Positions 16,301-23,567 of a DNA stretch of 40,613 nt are shown in pieces. Under the pieces are notes generated by a model. That model was not told the origin of the DNA, did not search any database, and saw nothing but the letters and a program-made list of their open reading frames with translations. The stretch is from an uncultured Planctomycetota bacterium (GTDB lineage: Bacteria; Planctomycetota; UBA1135; GCA-002686595): assembly GCA_903928115.1 (NCBI GenBank), contig CAIYPP010000030.1:1-40613 (forward strand), read 5' to 3'. A program made the position numbers and the translations under genes. Every line of letters starts with the position of its first letter. The stretch's first letter is position 1.

Positions 16301-17036
16301 GCGTGTTGTAGAACATCACCCCGCGGTCGACCTTCAGATACGTCTCGTTGAGCCAGCGGAAGCCCGAGATGTCGAGGAGCTGCAATGCGCGTTCGGCCCA
16401 GCCAGGCAGCCAGCTCGGCGCAAAACTCCAAAAGAAGAAGAAGCTGCCGAGAAGAATCGCGACCGGCAGCGCGAACACCAGCACGGTTTGGCGCGTGAGC
16501 GCGCCGAGCGCGAACGAGATCCCGCCGAGAGAGAGCATCGGAAGGACGACGAAGAGCACCATGGGCCGCGCGTAGTTCATCCAGTGGAACGCGCCGCGCA
16601 TCTTGTCAGGCTCGTCGACGGGGTACAGTTCGAAGAAGAGCGCTTGGAACACGAGGTTCGCCGCCGCGATCCACAGGTACGTTCCAGCGATGCCGAGCCA
16701 GCGGCCGAGCACGTATTCCCGCGGAGTCAGCCCCGTGCTCCCCACGATGGGAAGGACCCGCAGCGAGTCGTCTTCGCTCGTGGCGTTGCCAAACGCAGTG
16801 CACACGAAGAACACCCAGAACAGCGCGAAGACGAGCATGTCCATGTACGCGAGGTTGAACTCGCTGTTCAGGAACGCGCGGTCACCTCCCGCGACCCGAC
16901 TCCCCGCTCCGATCGTGACGCTTCCGGTGGAGAAGCCCCAGTTGAGTGCGAGCAGGATCGCGAGGAAGATCCACACCGACGGCCGTCGCCAGGCCGTGCG
17001 GAGCTCGAGGAACGCCAGCGTGAGTGCGCGTCGCAT
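13326..17036 (-). CDS. ABC permease fused to M1-family aminopeptidase
   Basis: A 1236-residue fusion. Residues 1 to about 630 form a double-length ABC-2-like permease, with spans such as VWIFLAILLALNWGF and LVFALFWVFFVCTAF, a soluble linker near 290-350, a second bundle from SPGLWIFIPLIALQCAG, and a last span near ARLLVFGAPALVCGTALAL. The rest is an exported M1 metallopeptidase: an N-terminal beta domain, then the zinc site His966-Glu967-x2-His970 (HEAAHQWWG) with Glu990 in NILSEGMAHW. The 19-residue gap from HEXXH to the third ligand is one longer than classical M1 but matches the permease-fused M1 group I know from Bacteroidetes. The start at 17036 has GGAGG 6 nt upstream; a GTG at 17054 overlapping the ATPase stop is an alternative. 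It probably uses the ATPase encoded just upstream. Confidence 0.9.
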   Translation of the reverse strand: MRRALTLAFLELRTAWRRPSVWIFLAILLALNWGFSTGSVTIGAGSRVAGGDRAFLNSEFNLAYMDMLVFALFWVFFVCTAFGNATSEDDSLRVLPIVGSTGLTPREYVLGRWLGIAGTYLWIAAANLVFQALFFELYPVDEPDKMRGAFHWMNYARPMVLFVVLPMLSLGGISFALGALTRQTVLVFALPVAILLGSFFFFWSFAPSWLPGWAERALQLLDISGFRWLNETYLKVDRGVMFYNTQPLTLDAWVAVQRLGMVALGALLLLWAARREERRWRAPHTVSNEERASILAAADVAGRARDAAPAAQRTLASLGMLQQERGAPGALATALDAFRAEARELRRSPGLWIFIPLIALQCAGFTFVPGPFDTPNLVSAGTFAAESYNTVTLLSLLMVLYYFTESLGRDDRVRIAAIVGASPAPTASLVVGKMLACAVAVVLMILGAVWSTLAVASAVQYFDSGIWLPPSPMPFLLAWGALLSATLFAWMCFLTLLWSQFRNRWASYVLGIGVLALTGWCVVQGWMNWVFNWHLWGGMRWTDFEFLPLDAHAMVLNRVLWVLVGLFMLHAALEWWRRRIPDPQGITSRLQWSRAWRRSARLLVFGAPALVCGTALALMVRSGPSGSPAEKFERDYYVANDRTWRDAPAPLITAADLELGIEPEAGTIAVKGTYVLTNRTESPLRQLALTPAREFTELVFTFEGEEWNDERLGRERKRSPWAQRVANRAGLWVFTPKEPLEPGASLELGFRHVVPARGTPKNPAGAGEFVLRSAVLLNSFGPSFLPLVGFVDGVGQDPERVPEPKRSAPDDWKKVTKTSFGTGGETVLKAVVRIPEEFRANMPGVCTEDSVVDGVRTMRWESDHPIMAINVVAGRWVESRGKSTAIWHLPEHGFNVPTMLEALDGSREWYSKWFCEYPWKELRVSEFPALAGYAQGFPTNIVFSEGLGFLSKPTPEQDTPFMVTAHEAAHQWWGNILRPGDGPGGNILSEGMAHWSTARLTQKLRGERARMGFLREIEFTYGNTRSADDELPLVEIDGSRRGDGTVTYDKGGWVFWMLMEHMGEERMDAGVREFIGKFLVGPDFPLLQDFVEALRPHAPDVAAFDAFVQQWFFDVVVPEFKVESAECIPPTSEQGRWQTTVKVRNVGTGTVPLEVAVTNGEERWPDAELARTAEERAAAATQRSEYADARAQRVLTAGEVLELVIASEFEPKKVLVDPDVRTLMLNRKAAERDIAK

Positions 17037-17050
17037 GAGTTGCCTCCAGC

Positions 17051-17959
17051 TCACACCGCGGCGCCGTGGCGCACAGATTCGGCCGCGCGACTTTCATCCA
17101 TCACGCCGAAGTACACGTCCTCCAGCGTCGGCGGCACCGGAACGAAGCCCGAGGGCTGCGAGCCGGGATCCCCTTGGACGCGCGTGCGAAAGAGCGAGCC
17201 CTCCACGAGCACGGCCTGCGTCACACGCTGCGTTGCGCGGATTCGCTCCAACTCCTCGGGCGCGACGATCCCCTCAAAGACCCGCCCTTCGAGGCGCTTG
17301 CGCGCGTCCGACGTGCCGCCGCTCGTGACGCAGCGCCCGCCGCGGATCACCGCAAAGCGCGGACACAAGGTCGCGATGTCCTCGACGATGTGCGTCGAGA
17401 GCAACACGATGCGCTCGCGGCCGAGTTCCGCGAGCAAGCGATAGAAGCGCTGCCGCTCCTCGGGATCGAGTCCGGCAGTCGGCTCGTCCACGATCACAAG
17501 GCGTGGGTTGCCGGCGATCGCTTGCGCGATGCCCAGTCGCTGCCGCATGCCGCCCGAATACGTCCGCACCTTACGTTTCGCGGCATCGGCGAGGTTCACG
17601 CGCTCGAGCAGCTCCGCCACGAGCGCCTTGCGCCCCTGTGGCGCGTCCACTCCCTTCAAGCGCAGCAGGAAGTCGAGCATCTGAGCCCCGCTGAGGGACG
17701 GATAGAAGCCGAAGTCCTGCGGCAGATAGCCCAGTCGACTCCACACCGCGCGCGGGTCCTTGACGATGTCGACCCCGTCGAGCGTGACCGTGCCGCCTGT
17801 GGGTTCGAGCAGCCCAGCGAGGATGTTCATCAGCGTCGACTTGCCGGCACCGTTCGGCCCGAGCAAGCCGAACAGCCCCTCCGGAATCTCGAGCGAGATG
17901 CCCTTCAGGGCTGCCACGGGGCCGGGGTAGATCTTGACGAGATCGTGGATACGGAGCAT
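17051..17959 (-). CDS. ABC transporter ATP-binding protein partnering the permease-M1 fusion
   Basis: A 302-residue ATPase starting at 17959, with AAGGTGA as ribosome binding site. Motifs: Walker A GPNGAGKST, Q-loop LGYLPQDFGFYPSLSG, signature YSGGMRQRLG, Walker B LVIVDEPTAGLDP and the switch histidine in LLSTHIVEDI. The C-terminal extension ends in PPTLEDVYFGVMDE, usual for ABC-2 ATPases. The stop is 14 bp from the start of the permease-M1 fusion, so the two form an operon and almost certainly one complex. The closest known arrangement is the ATPase plus permease/M1-peptidase pair of Bacteroidetes, whose substrate is also unclear. An upstream in-frame ATG at 18025 is less likely. Confidence 0.93.
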   Translation of the reverse strand: MLRIHDLVKIYPGPVAALKGISLEIPEGLFGLLGPNGAGKSTLMNILAGLLEPTGGTVTLDGVDIVKDPRAVWSRLGYLPQDFGFYPSLSGAQMLDFLLRLKGVDAPQGRKALVAELLERVNLADAAKRKVRTYSGGMRQRLGIAQAIAGNPRLVIVDEPTAGLDPEERQRFYRLLAELGRERIVLLSTHIVEDIATLCPRFAVIRGGRCVTSGGTSDARKRLEGRVFEGIVAPEELERIRATQRVTQAVLVEGSLFRTRVQGDPGSQPSGFVPVPPTLEDVYFGVMDESRAAESVRHGAAV

Positions 17960-17979
17960 GGGGTCACCTTCGAGAGCCG

Positions 17980-17985
17980 AGTATG
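17980..17985 (-). promoter_or_regulatory. -10-like box (CATACT) of the ATPase / permease-M1 operon
   Basis: CATACT on the minus strand lies 20 nt before the ATG at 17959, leaving room for a short leader that contains the AAGGTGA ribosome binding site. This is a conventional layout, unlike the -10 boxes that abut start codons elsewhere. No clear -35 is seen. Confidence 0.4.
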
Positions 17986-18228
17986 CCCCGAGCGGCAGGA
18001 CTCGCTCCCGCGGCAGCGCGAGCAAGCACCGTGGAGCGCCATCGGGGCCCTCTATCGAGCGGGAGTTGAGCGCTACAGGATGCCGCGAGCAACGTTACAG
18101 GGAGCGATTCACGTTCGAGCGCCCGGTCAAGGCCTTGCACGCGCACAGATCGGTTCGCGCTCGCAACGATAGCGCCCCCCACGGAGAGACTCCGCGAGCA
18201 CGCGCCCGCGCAGCTCGCCTCAAGAGAC

Positions 18229-18780
18229 TCACGCGACGTCACGCATGCGATCCTCGCGCTCTGGAAAGTGTTCCAGTTCGGTGTGGGCATCCCAGAGCAG
18301 CAGGACGGCCCATGTCGCGCGAAGGATCGCGAGCCGAGAGGATCGCGCGCTCGCACGAAGTAGCGGACGCGGTCGAGCTTCATCGGCACGGGGTCCCCTG
18401 ACACCTCGTCGAAGCGACGCGCCGAGTCCAAGGTCGGCTGCTCAGGCGGCTCGGTCGGGTCGCCGAACCGACAGCAGAAGCGCGCCATCAAGTCGACGCG
18501 GCACAGAGGGCGCGCGAGGTCGAGCGCGTAGTTGCGCCGATCCGAGAGCGTCCGCGGATTCAGCTGCACAGCGTGGGCGTCGAGCTCGAGCCGCGCGGGA
18601 AGGCGCGCGTAGTACTCCAGCCACGCGCTCCACTCCGGTCGCAGGGGCGAACCCGCCAGCGCGAGCAACCGCCGCCCGTCTCGCCGATGCCACGTGCCAG
18701 ACAAGGATGCGAGCCACAGATTTCCAGGTAGTCGCCCAGCCGCAGGTTCTTGTGGCGGTGATCGGCGAGTGAGGGGGGGT
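18229..18780 (-). pseudogene. Frameshifted gene remnant, family unknown
   Basis: Protein-like sequence on the minus strand is split between frames. One frame (about 18370-18720) reads convincingly as protein: ARLPARLELDAHAVQLNPRT, then NYALDLARPLCRVDLMARF and VSGDPVPMKLDRVRYFVR. A second frame carries a natural-looking C-terminus, ILRATWAVLLLWDAHTELEH then FPEREDRMRDVA, ending in TGA at 18229-18231. The switch must lie near 18300-18370. A third frame near 18720-18765 (DHRHKNLRLGDYLE) may be the remains of the N-terminus. I cannot name the family. The left flank, 17986-18228, holds nothing I can identify. A sequencing error is an alternative to true decay. Confidence 0.45.
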
Positions 18781-18924
18781 GCGGGGCTCGCCTCTGTCCA
18801 CGGCGACCTTGTCCACAACCGCCATCGCATCCGCGGCGCCGCTCCGAGCAGCTGATTGAAGACGAGCATTTGCGGCCCGAGTCGCCGAGGCTGCATCACC
18901 CACGCTACGACAGCATGCGCTGCT

Positions 18925-19308
18925 CTAGCTCTTGGCCCCGCCTAAGCGGGCGCTCAGCTTTGCCGAGTATTCGTCGTGAGCCGGACCGAGTCCGCGGCGC
19001 TCGCGCAGCATGGAGAGGCGCAGCGCGGCGAGCGCCCGCTCGCGCCCGAGCACAGCACGACGCTCCTCGTCCTCGCACGCAGCGAGCAAGTCGTCGAGCC
19101 GCAGCACGCTCTGTCGCAACTCCAGCTCCTCCGGCAACACCCCTGCGTTCTTCAGCAGGATGTAACCGCCGCGGAGCTCCTCGGGCACGCGCGAGAGATC
19201 CTCGACCTCGATCGGTCGCCCCGCGCCCGGCAGATTCCGAAACAGCCCCGCCGCCTCCGCATCCTGAATGCGGCGCTCCACCACGTCGTCGAGCGGATTG
19301 CTGTCCAC
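18925..19308 (-). CDS. DUF1992 (DnaJ homologue subfamily C member 28-like) protein
   Basis: A 127-residue protein matching the small bacterial DUF1992 family (YhdN-like in E. coli, about 120 residues). The signature runs LDDVVERRIQDAEAAGLF, NLPGAGRPIEVEDLSRVP, GGYILLKNAGVLPEELELR. Function is unknown; the domain also occurs in the eukaryotic DnaJC28. The GTG at 19308 is chosen because the family motif begins only about 6 residues later and TACGCT lies 7 nt upstream. The frame stays open further upstream, with an ATG at 19479 preceded by AAAGGA that would add 57 AT-rich, low-complexity residues unlike the family. The gene stands alone in a poorly conserved stretch. Confidence 0.8.
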   Translation of the reverse strand: MDSNPLDDVVERRIQDAEAAGLFRNLPGAGRPIEVEDLSRVPEELRGGYILLKNAGVLPEELELRQSVLRLDDLLAACEDEERRAVLGRERALAALRLSMLRERRGLGPAHDEYSAKLSARLGGAKS

Positions 19309-19315
19309 GAAGACA

Positions 19316-19321
19316 AGCGTA
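19316..19321 (-). promoter_or_regulatory. -10-like box (TACGCT) of the DUF1992 gene
   Basis: TACGCT on the minus strand ends 7 nt before the GTG at 19308, which would give a leaderless transcript. It supports the short start but is a degenerate box on its own. Confidence 0.35.
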
Positions 19322-19736
19322 CCGCACCGTGCGCCGACGCGCCGAGCAGCGGTTCCTCGACCCTCCCATTCCGACAATCGGGGGCCCTGCGCGTCGTAGG
19401 CGGGCGTACTCGACGTGGGTCGCAGCGCGCGAAAAGCTCCCACGCTTTTTTCTCTGAAATCGATTTTGGCTTTCTTCATTTCAATCCTTTTCGTTGCGCG
19501 CGAAATCTCTCTCAACCATTCACCGCAACTTCGGCGCCGTCGGATGGATTGCGAAGAAAACGTCGAGAAAACAAGGCGTTTATGCGTCGGTGGCGGAGCG
19601 GGTGGGGGCTTGCAAGTCGGCGCGCTTGCACTAGTGTGACGCGGTCGATCGAGCGAGTTGGGCGTGCGTCACGCGCCCCGCAGTCCGTCGAGGCCGCGAC
19701 GCTCGATTCCTGTCCACACACGGAGATTCCCTAGCC
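19322..19736. other. Gene-poor stretch with AT-rich patch before the orphan trio
   Basis: About 415 bp without a gene I can support. From about 19445 to 19580 the sequence is clearly AT-richer than the rest of the window (T-runs such as CGCTTTTTTCTCTG, and GAAGAAAACG), while the flanks are normal. A candidate plus-strand promoter is TTGCAA followed after 16 bp by TAGTGT near 19612-19640, about 95 nt before the next start. CGGAGA about 11 nt before the ATG at 19737 may serve as ribosome binding site. The patch could be a regulatory region or a remnant of transferred DNA. Confidence 0.4.
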
Positions 19737-20096
19737 ATGCCGATCCGCTGCACCGAGCTGCGTCCGCCCCTCTCCTATCCGCTCCCGCCGAGACTGGTGC
19801 TCGCGCGCTCGAAGTTCCTCGACGCCGCGAACATCAACCTGCACGCCAAGCGCGTCGATGCGCGTCATCGCCATCACGAGTATCAGCGCAAGGTCTACTA
19901 CTCGCGACGTGCGCTCGAGCTCGACACGGAGCTCGAGGTGATCGAGGCCACCAGCTTCGACCCTTGGCGATCGCCGCGCGAGCGGCTCGTAGCCCTGCGA
20001 CTCGTGAAGGAGCCCCACTTGGGTATTCACATCCCTCTCTCGCAGAGCGAGCCGATCTACCTACGGCTCGTACAGCGCTTCGGAGGTGCGGCGTGA
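19737..20096 (+). CDS. Unrecognised protein, first gene of the orphan trio
   Basis: A 119-residue protein, basic and soluble, with no signal peptide or membrane segment. After a Pro-rich N-terminus it has RSKFLDAANINLHAKRVDAR followed by the His/Arg-rich HRHHEYQRKVYYSRR, an acidic LELDTELEVIEAT, and a C-terminal part with YLRLVQRF. I recognise no family. Its TGA overlaps the GTG of the next gene, so the two are co-translated. The density of basic and aromatic residues would suit nucleic-acid or protein binding, but this is conjecture. The frame is supported by codon bias and by the tight coupling. Confidence 0.6.
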   Translation: MPIRCTELRPPLSYPLPPRLVLARSKFLDAANINLHAKRVDARHRHHEYQRKVYYSRRALELDTELEVIEATSFDPWRSPRERLVALRLVKEPHLGIHIPLSQSEPIYLRLVQRFGGAA

Positions 20097-20839
20097 TCTC
20101 GCGCAACGAGTTCCTTGGGGTCGTGACCGACGTGCGTCGGCTCACGGCCATCGAGCCCATCGCGGGCCGGGCACTGTGGAACATCGTTTGCCACGACACC
20201 GATGTCCCGACGCGTCGCCGCTTCGCGCTCAGCGGCGTCCATCCCGAGTACCTGCGCGGCGCCGCGCGCGCTGCTGTGCGCTTTCGCCTCTATCTTGCGC
20301 GCGAATTTCAGGTTCCGAGCACCGCGGTCCTCGTGCGCGACGCGCGGCTCGACGCGTACTTCAAGCGAGACCTGCGCGCCGCGCAGCGCGTGCCCCTCGA
20401 ATGCGCACCCGCATGGATCCGCCCCTCTCACCGAGGGGACGCTTCGAGGGGGATCTTCTTCGCGGAACTGAAAGCGATCCAAGACCGCATCGCGTCGACG
20501 GCGGCCCTGCAGCGTGCGGGGCTGTGGGAGATCGAAGACGGTCCTGTGACCGACTTGGAGGAGGACAGCGACGAGCAGGACGACGAGTGGAAGCTCCCCG
20601 AGCTATGGCACTTCAACGGCGACGACTGGCCGCTCGAGGCTCCGACCTGTGAGCTCGACCTCGAAGAGGGCTTGAGCACGGAGCATCCGCCCTACGCTCG
20701 CCTGCTGTCGCCGCAGGAGTCACGCGCGCTCGGCCGCACGGTGTTCCACCGACTGCGCGCGGCCTGTCAGCGCGGTTGGAACGAGCTGTGGAGCGCCGGA
20801 GTGCTCCACAACCCGCGCGTCGAGTACTGGGCCGAGTGA
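20093..20839 (+). CDS. Unrecognised protein with acidic insert, second gene of the orphan trio
   Basis: A 248-residue cytoplasmic protein starting at GTG 20093 (GTGA overlap, GGAGG 6 nt upstream). The N-terminal half is basic and helical (EYLRGAARAAVRFRLYLARE, DAYFKRDLRAAQRVP). The centre turns strongly acidic (VTDLEEDSDEQDDEWKLPE, then WHFNGDDWPLEAP), and the C-terminal helix region has ALGRTVFHRLRAACQRGWNE. The basic/acidic division suggests self-interaction or binding to the basic protein encoded just upstream. No enzyme motif is visible, and I recognise no family. It sits 52 bp before the third gene of the set on the same strand. Confidence 0.65.
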   Translation: MISRNEFLGVVTDVRRLTAIEPIAGRALWNIVCHDTDVPTRRRFALSGVHPEYLRGAARAAVRFRLYLAREFQVPSTAVLVRDARLDAYFKRDLRAAQRVPLECAPAWIRPSHRGDASRGIFFAELKAIQDRIASTAALQRAGLWEIEDGPVTDLEEDSDEQDDEWKLPELWHFNGDDWPLEAPTCELDLEEGLSTEHPPYARLLSPQESRALGRTVFHRLRAACQRGWNELWSAGVLHNPRVEYWAE

Positions 20840-20891
20840 TCGACGCCCGCAAGAACCCGACTTCCCCACTCCCCATCCGGAGATCTGCCCC

Positions 20892-21257
20892 ATGCAACGA
20901 GAGCTCATCTTCCCCGATCCCATTCGCCTCGCGAGCCTGCGCGAGGTCCTCTCCCAACACGGCTACTACCTGTTCTCGGGACTGTGCCTGCGAGAGCTCT
21001 TCCGCGTCGGCAAGCTCGGACACGTCATCACGCCCCGCATGGTGAGAGAGCTTCGCCGTCGCGGGATCGGCCTAGCTTGCAGCGAAGAGCTGCGCTCGCA
21101 GGACCACTGGGCGGTCGCCTACGCGCTCGGGGGCCCGAGCCTCCCCGAAGGACTCATCGAGCACGTGCGAACTGCCAATCGACTGCCGATGCCGCGGCGA
21201 TTCGGATATGTGCTGCGCTTCAACGCGCGGCTCGATCCGGTGCCGCACGGGTCCTAG
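20892..21257 (+). CDS. Unrecognised protein, third gene of the orphan trio
   Basis: A 121-residue protein with CGGAGAT 8 nt before its ATG; the same hexamer context precedes the first gene of the trio. There is no signal peptide. The N-terminal half is helical (IRLASLREVLSQHGYYLFSG, LRELFRVGKLGHVITPRMV), and a basic RELRRRGIGL is followed by a more polar C-terminus (RFGYVLRFNARLD). I recognise no family. The small size, absence of homologues I can name, and the company of two other orphans make this a candidate lineage-specific operon. The downstream gene starts 43 bp later behind its own -10 box and is unrelated. Confidence 0.6.
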   Translation: MQRELIFPDPIRLASLREVLSQHGYYLFSGLCLRELFRVGKLGHVITPRMVRELRRRGIGLACSEELRSQDHWAVAYALGGPSLPEGLIEHVRTANRLPMPRRFGYVLRFNARLDPVPHGS

Positions 21258-21283
21258 GCACCGACACGAAGGGCGGCGAGCAC

Positions 21284-21289
21284 TATGAT
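21284..21289 (+). promoter_or_regulatory. -10-like box (TATGAT) of the TMTC-like gene
   Basis: TATGAT lies 10 nt before the ATG at 21300. It contains the ATG at 21285 that would otherwise be the longest start, which argues for starting at 21300. Confidence 0.45.
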
Positions 21290-21299
21290 CCGCTGCCCC

Positions 21300-23555
21300 A
21301 TGGTGCAGGAGTCGGCTTCGATGCGGTCTTCGGTGATCGCGCTTGCCAGCGTGCTCGCGCTCGTGGCGATCGTGTTCGCGCACGGGCTCGGCGGAGAGCT
21401 CGTGTACGACGACCTCCTGCTCGTGGCTCGGAACCCTGCCCTCGGGAGCTTCGAGGCGCTGCGCACGGCGCTCGCAAGTGCGCACTGGGACTTCGTCGAG
21501 CCGGATCAAGCGCTGCGCGTCGGTTACTGGCGTCCGCTCGCGCTCGTCGCGCTCTACATCGGACGCCTGCTCGGCGACGGTGCGCCGTGGGGCTTCCACG
21601 CGCTCTCGCTGGCGCTGCACCTCGGCGCGACGGCCGTAGCGTTCGCGCTCGCACGGCGCCTGATGCCACAGAGCTCCGTGCTCGTCGCCGCGGCTGCAGC
21701 GCTCGTGTTTGGCCTGCACCCCGTGCACGTCGAGGCCGTCCTGTGGATCTCCGCGGTCAACGACCCGCTGGCAGGACTGTTCGTGCTCGGATCGCTGCTC
21801 GCGCTCGCGGCGTGGCGCGATCGGGGCTCGCAGGGGGCGGCGATCCTCGCGGGCGTGCTGCTCTTCGGCGGACTCCTGTCGAAGGAAAGCGCGCTCGCGT
21901 GGTTCGCGCTCGCTCCGGCGATCGACTGGACGCGCGGTCACCTCAAGACGGCGCCGCTGCGCGCCTACGGACCCGCACTCGCCGCCGTGGCGGTGTACTG
22001 GATCGCTCGCACCCAGGTCTTCGAGGATTCCAGCGCGGGCTTCGACCTCGTCACGTCGCACTTGCGCGAGAGCGCGCTGCGGGCCGTGACGCTGCGTATC
22101 GAGCTGCTCGGCGGCGCGCTGGCGCTGCTCGCATGGCCCGCGCAGCTCAACCTGTTCCGTGAGGTACGTCCCGAGATCCCGTGGAACGACGCACAGCTGT
22201 GGGTCGCGGTCGGCGCGCTGGCGGTGTGGTGCTGCGGGCTCGTGATCGCGCTCCGCCGGAACGCGCGCACGCTGGCGCTCGGTTTGCTGCTCACGCTGCT
22301 CGCGCTCGCCCCCGCGACGGTGCGCTTCGAGTCGATCGGGCGCTTCCCGCTCTCGGAGCGCTTTCTCTACGTTTCGACCTTCGGCTTCGCGCTGCTCGTC
22401 GCGGTCACGCTGTCGCGCTTGCGACCGAAGGCCACGCTCGGGGTGCTCACGCTCGTCGCAGGAGCCTTCGCATGGCGCGACCTCGCGCGCGTCCCGGCCT
22501 GGATGAACGAGCTCGCCCTGTTCCGCGACGGGGCCGAGCAGAGCCCGCGCAGCATGTACGTGCGCTGGGGCCTCGGCCGCGTGCTGATCGATCGCTTCCG
22601 CGCGACGCAGAACGGCGCGCTGCTGTTCGAGGCGAACGATCAGTTCCGCGCCGCACAGGACCTCTCGCTCGAGTCGCCGCCGGATCCGGGAGTCTTGATC
22701 ACGGCCTTCGACGAGATCCAGTCGAGCCTCGGCGTGGGCTGGTATCACCTGCTGTGCGGCCTGCACCTGCCCGAGGAGTGCACCATCGACGAGGCCGAGA
22801 TGGTCTTCCGCAACCTCGCGGCGCGACTCTCCGATGGTGCGCCGGGGAGCGCGGAGGCGCACTGCGGGCTGGGCGTCTCGCTCAAGCACCTCGGTCGCTT
22901 CGACGAGGCGCGCGACGAGCTGCAGCGAGCAGTGAAGTGCAATCCGCGCCACCACGCGTCGTGGTTCAACCTTGGGCGACTGCAGCTCGAGCGCGCAGAG
23001 TGGCGAGACGCGCTCGCGAGCCTGGGGAAGGCCGTCGAGCTCGCTCCTGACGACGTCGACAGCCAGCTCTCGCTCGGCATGGCCGCGATCGAGCTCGACC
23101 TCGGCGACCGAGCGCGCGCCGCGCTCGGCCGCGCGCGTGCGCTCGCACCCGACAGCGCCGCACCGCTGCTCCAGCTCGGCGTCATGGCCGCACGAGAGAA
23201 GCGCTACGAGGTCGCGCTCGACTTCTTCGAGCAGGTTCTGCGCATCGAAGGCGGCAGCGGGCCCGCGCACCTCTTCCGCGGAAAAGCGCTCTTCGCGCTC
23301 GGACGGACCGGCGAGGCGCTGCGCGCGTTTTCGGACGCGGCGCGCTGGCTGCAGGAGCCGTCGAGCGATCCGCTGCGCCCACAGCAGCTCGTCGAGGCCT
23401 TCTACAACGCGGGCGTGCTGCTCCTCCAGTCATCGCCGCAGGACGCGCTCGCTCCGCTCGAAGAGGCACTCGCGCGCGACCCCGAAGGGCGCTGGACGCC
23501 CGGCCTACGTCAGGTCGTCGAAGACCTGCGCGCCGCAGCGACGAAGTCGAAGTGA
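21300..23555 (+). CDS. TMTC-like membrane protein: GT-C glycosyltransferase fold plus TPR domain
   Basis: A 751-residue protein. The first 400 residues are polytopic, beginning VIALASVLALVAIVFAHGLG, with an early external loop carrying the acidic pair of GT-C enzymes (ELVYDDLLLVARNPAL). Further spans follow, with the conserved loop motif GLHPVHVEAVLWISA. This matches eukaryotic TMTC O-mannosyltransferases and bacterial relatives, which transfer a sugar from a lipid carrier to exported proteins. The last 300 residues are TPR repeats (AHCGLGVSLKHLGRFDEA, SWFNLGRLQLERAEWRDA, QLGVMAAREKRYEVALDFFE) that may select substrates. Start chosen at 21300 (alternatives 21285, 21321). It converges on pyrK with 12 bp between stops. 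Glycosyltransferase activity is inferred from fold only. Confidence 0.82.
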   Translation: MVQESASMRSSVIALASVLALVAIVFAHGLGGELVYDDLLLVARNPALGSFEALRTALASAHWDFVEPDQALRVGYWRPLALVALYIGRLLGDGAPWGFHALSLALHLGATAVAFALARRLMPQSSVLVAAAAALVFGLHPVHVEAVLWISAVNDPLAGLFVLGSLLALAAWRDRGSQGAAILAGVLLFGGLLSKESALAWFALAPAIDWTRGHLKTAPLRAYGPALAAVAVYWIARTQVFEDSSAGFDLVTSHLRESALRAVTLRIELLGGALALLAWPAQLNLFREVRPEIPWNDAQLWVAVGALAVWCCGLVIALRRNARTLALGLLLTLLALAPATVRFESIGRFPLSERFLYVSTFGFALLVAVTLSRLRPKATLGVLTLVAGAFAWRDLARVPAWMNELALFRDGAEQSPRSMYVRWGLGRVLIDRFRATQNGALLFEANDQFRAAQDLSLESPPDPGVLITAFDEIQSSLGVGWYHLLCGLHLPEECTIDEAEMVFRNLAARLSDGAPGSAEAHCGLGVSLKHLGRFDEARDELQRAVKCNPRHHASWFNLGRLQLERAEWRDALASLGKAVELAPDDVDSQLSLGMAAIELDLGDRARAALGRARALAPDSAAPLLQLGVMAAREKRYEVALDFFEQVLRIEGGSGPAHLFRGKALFALGRTGEALRAFSDAARWLQEPSSDPLRPQQLVEAFYNAGVLLLQSSPQDALAPLEEALARDPEGRWTPGLRQVVEDLRAAATKSK

Positions 23556-23567
23556 GCGTTCCGAGCC

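Noticed and set aside
17964..18899. Single 311-residue minus-strand ORF
   Set aside because: Only its middle looks like protein. The N-terminal and C-terminal parts are in the wrong frame relative to better-looking segments, and it overlaps the promoter of the ABC ATPase. A frameshifted remnant is the better reading.
21072..23270. Minus-strand open frame of 732 codons opposite the TMTC-like gene
   Set aside because: The plus-strand gene has clear membrane and TPR motifs; the antisense reading has none.
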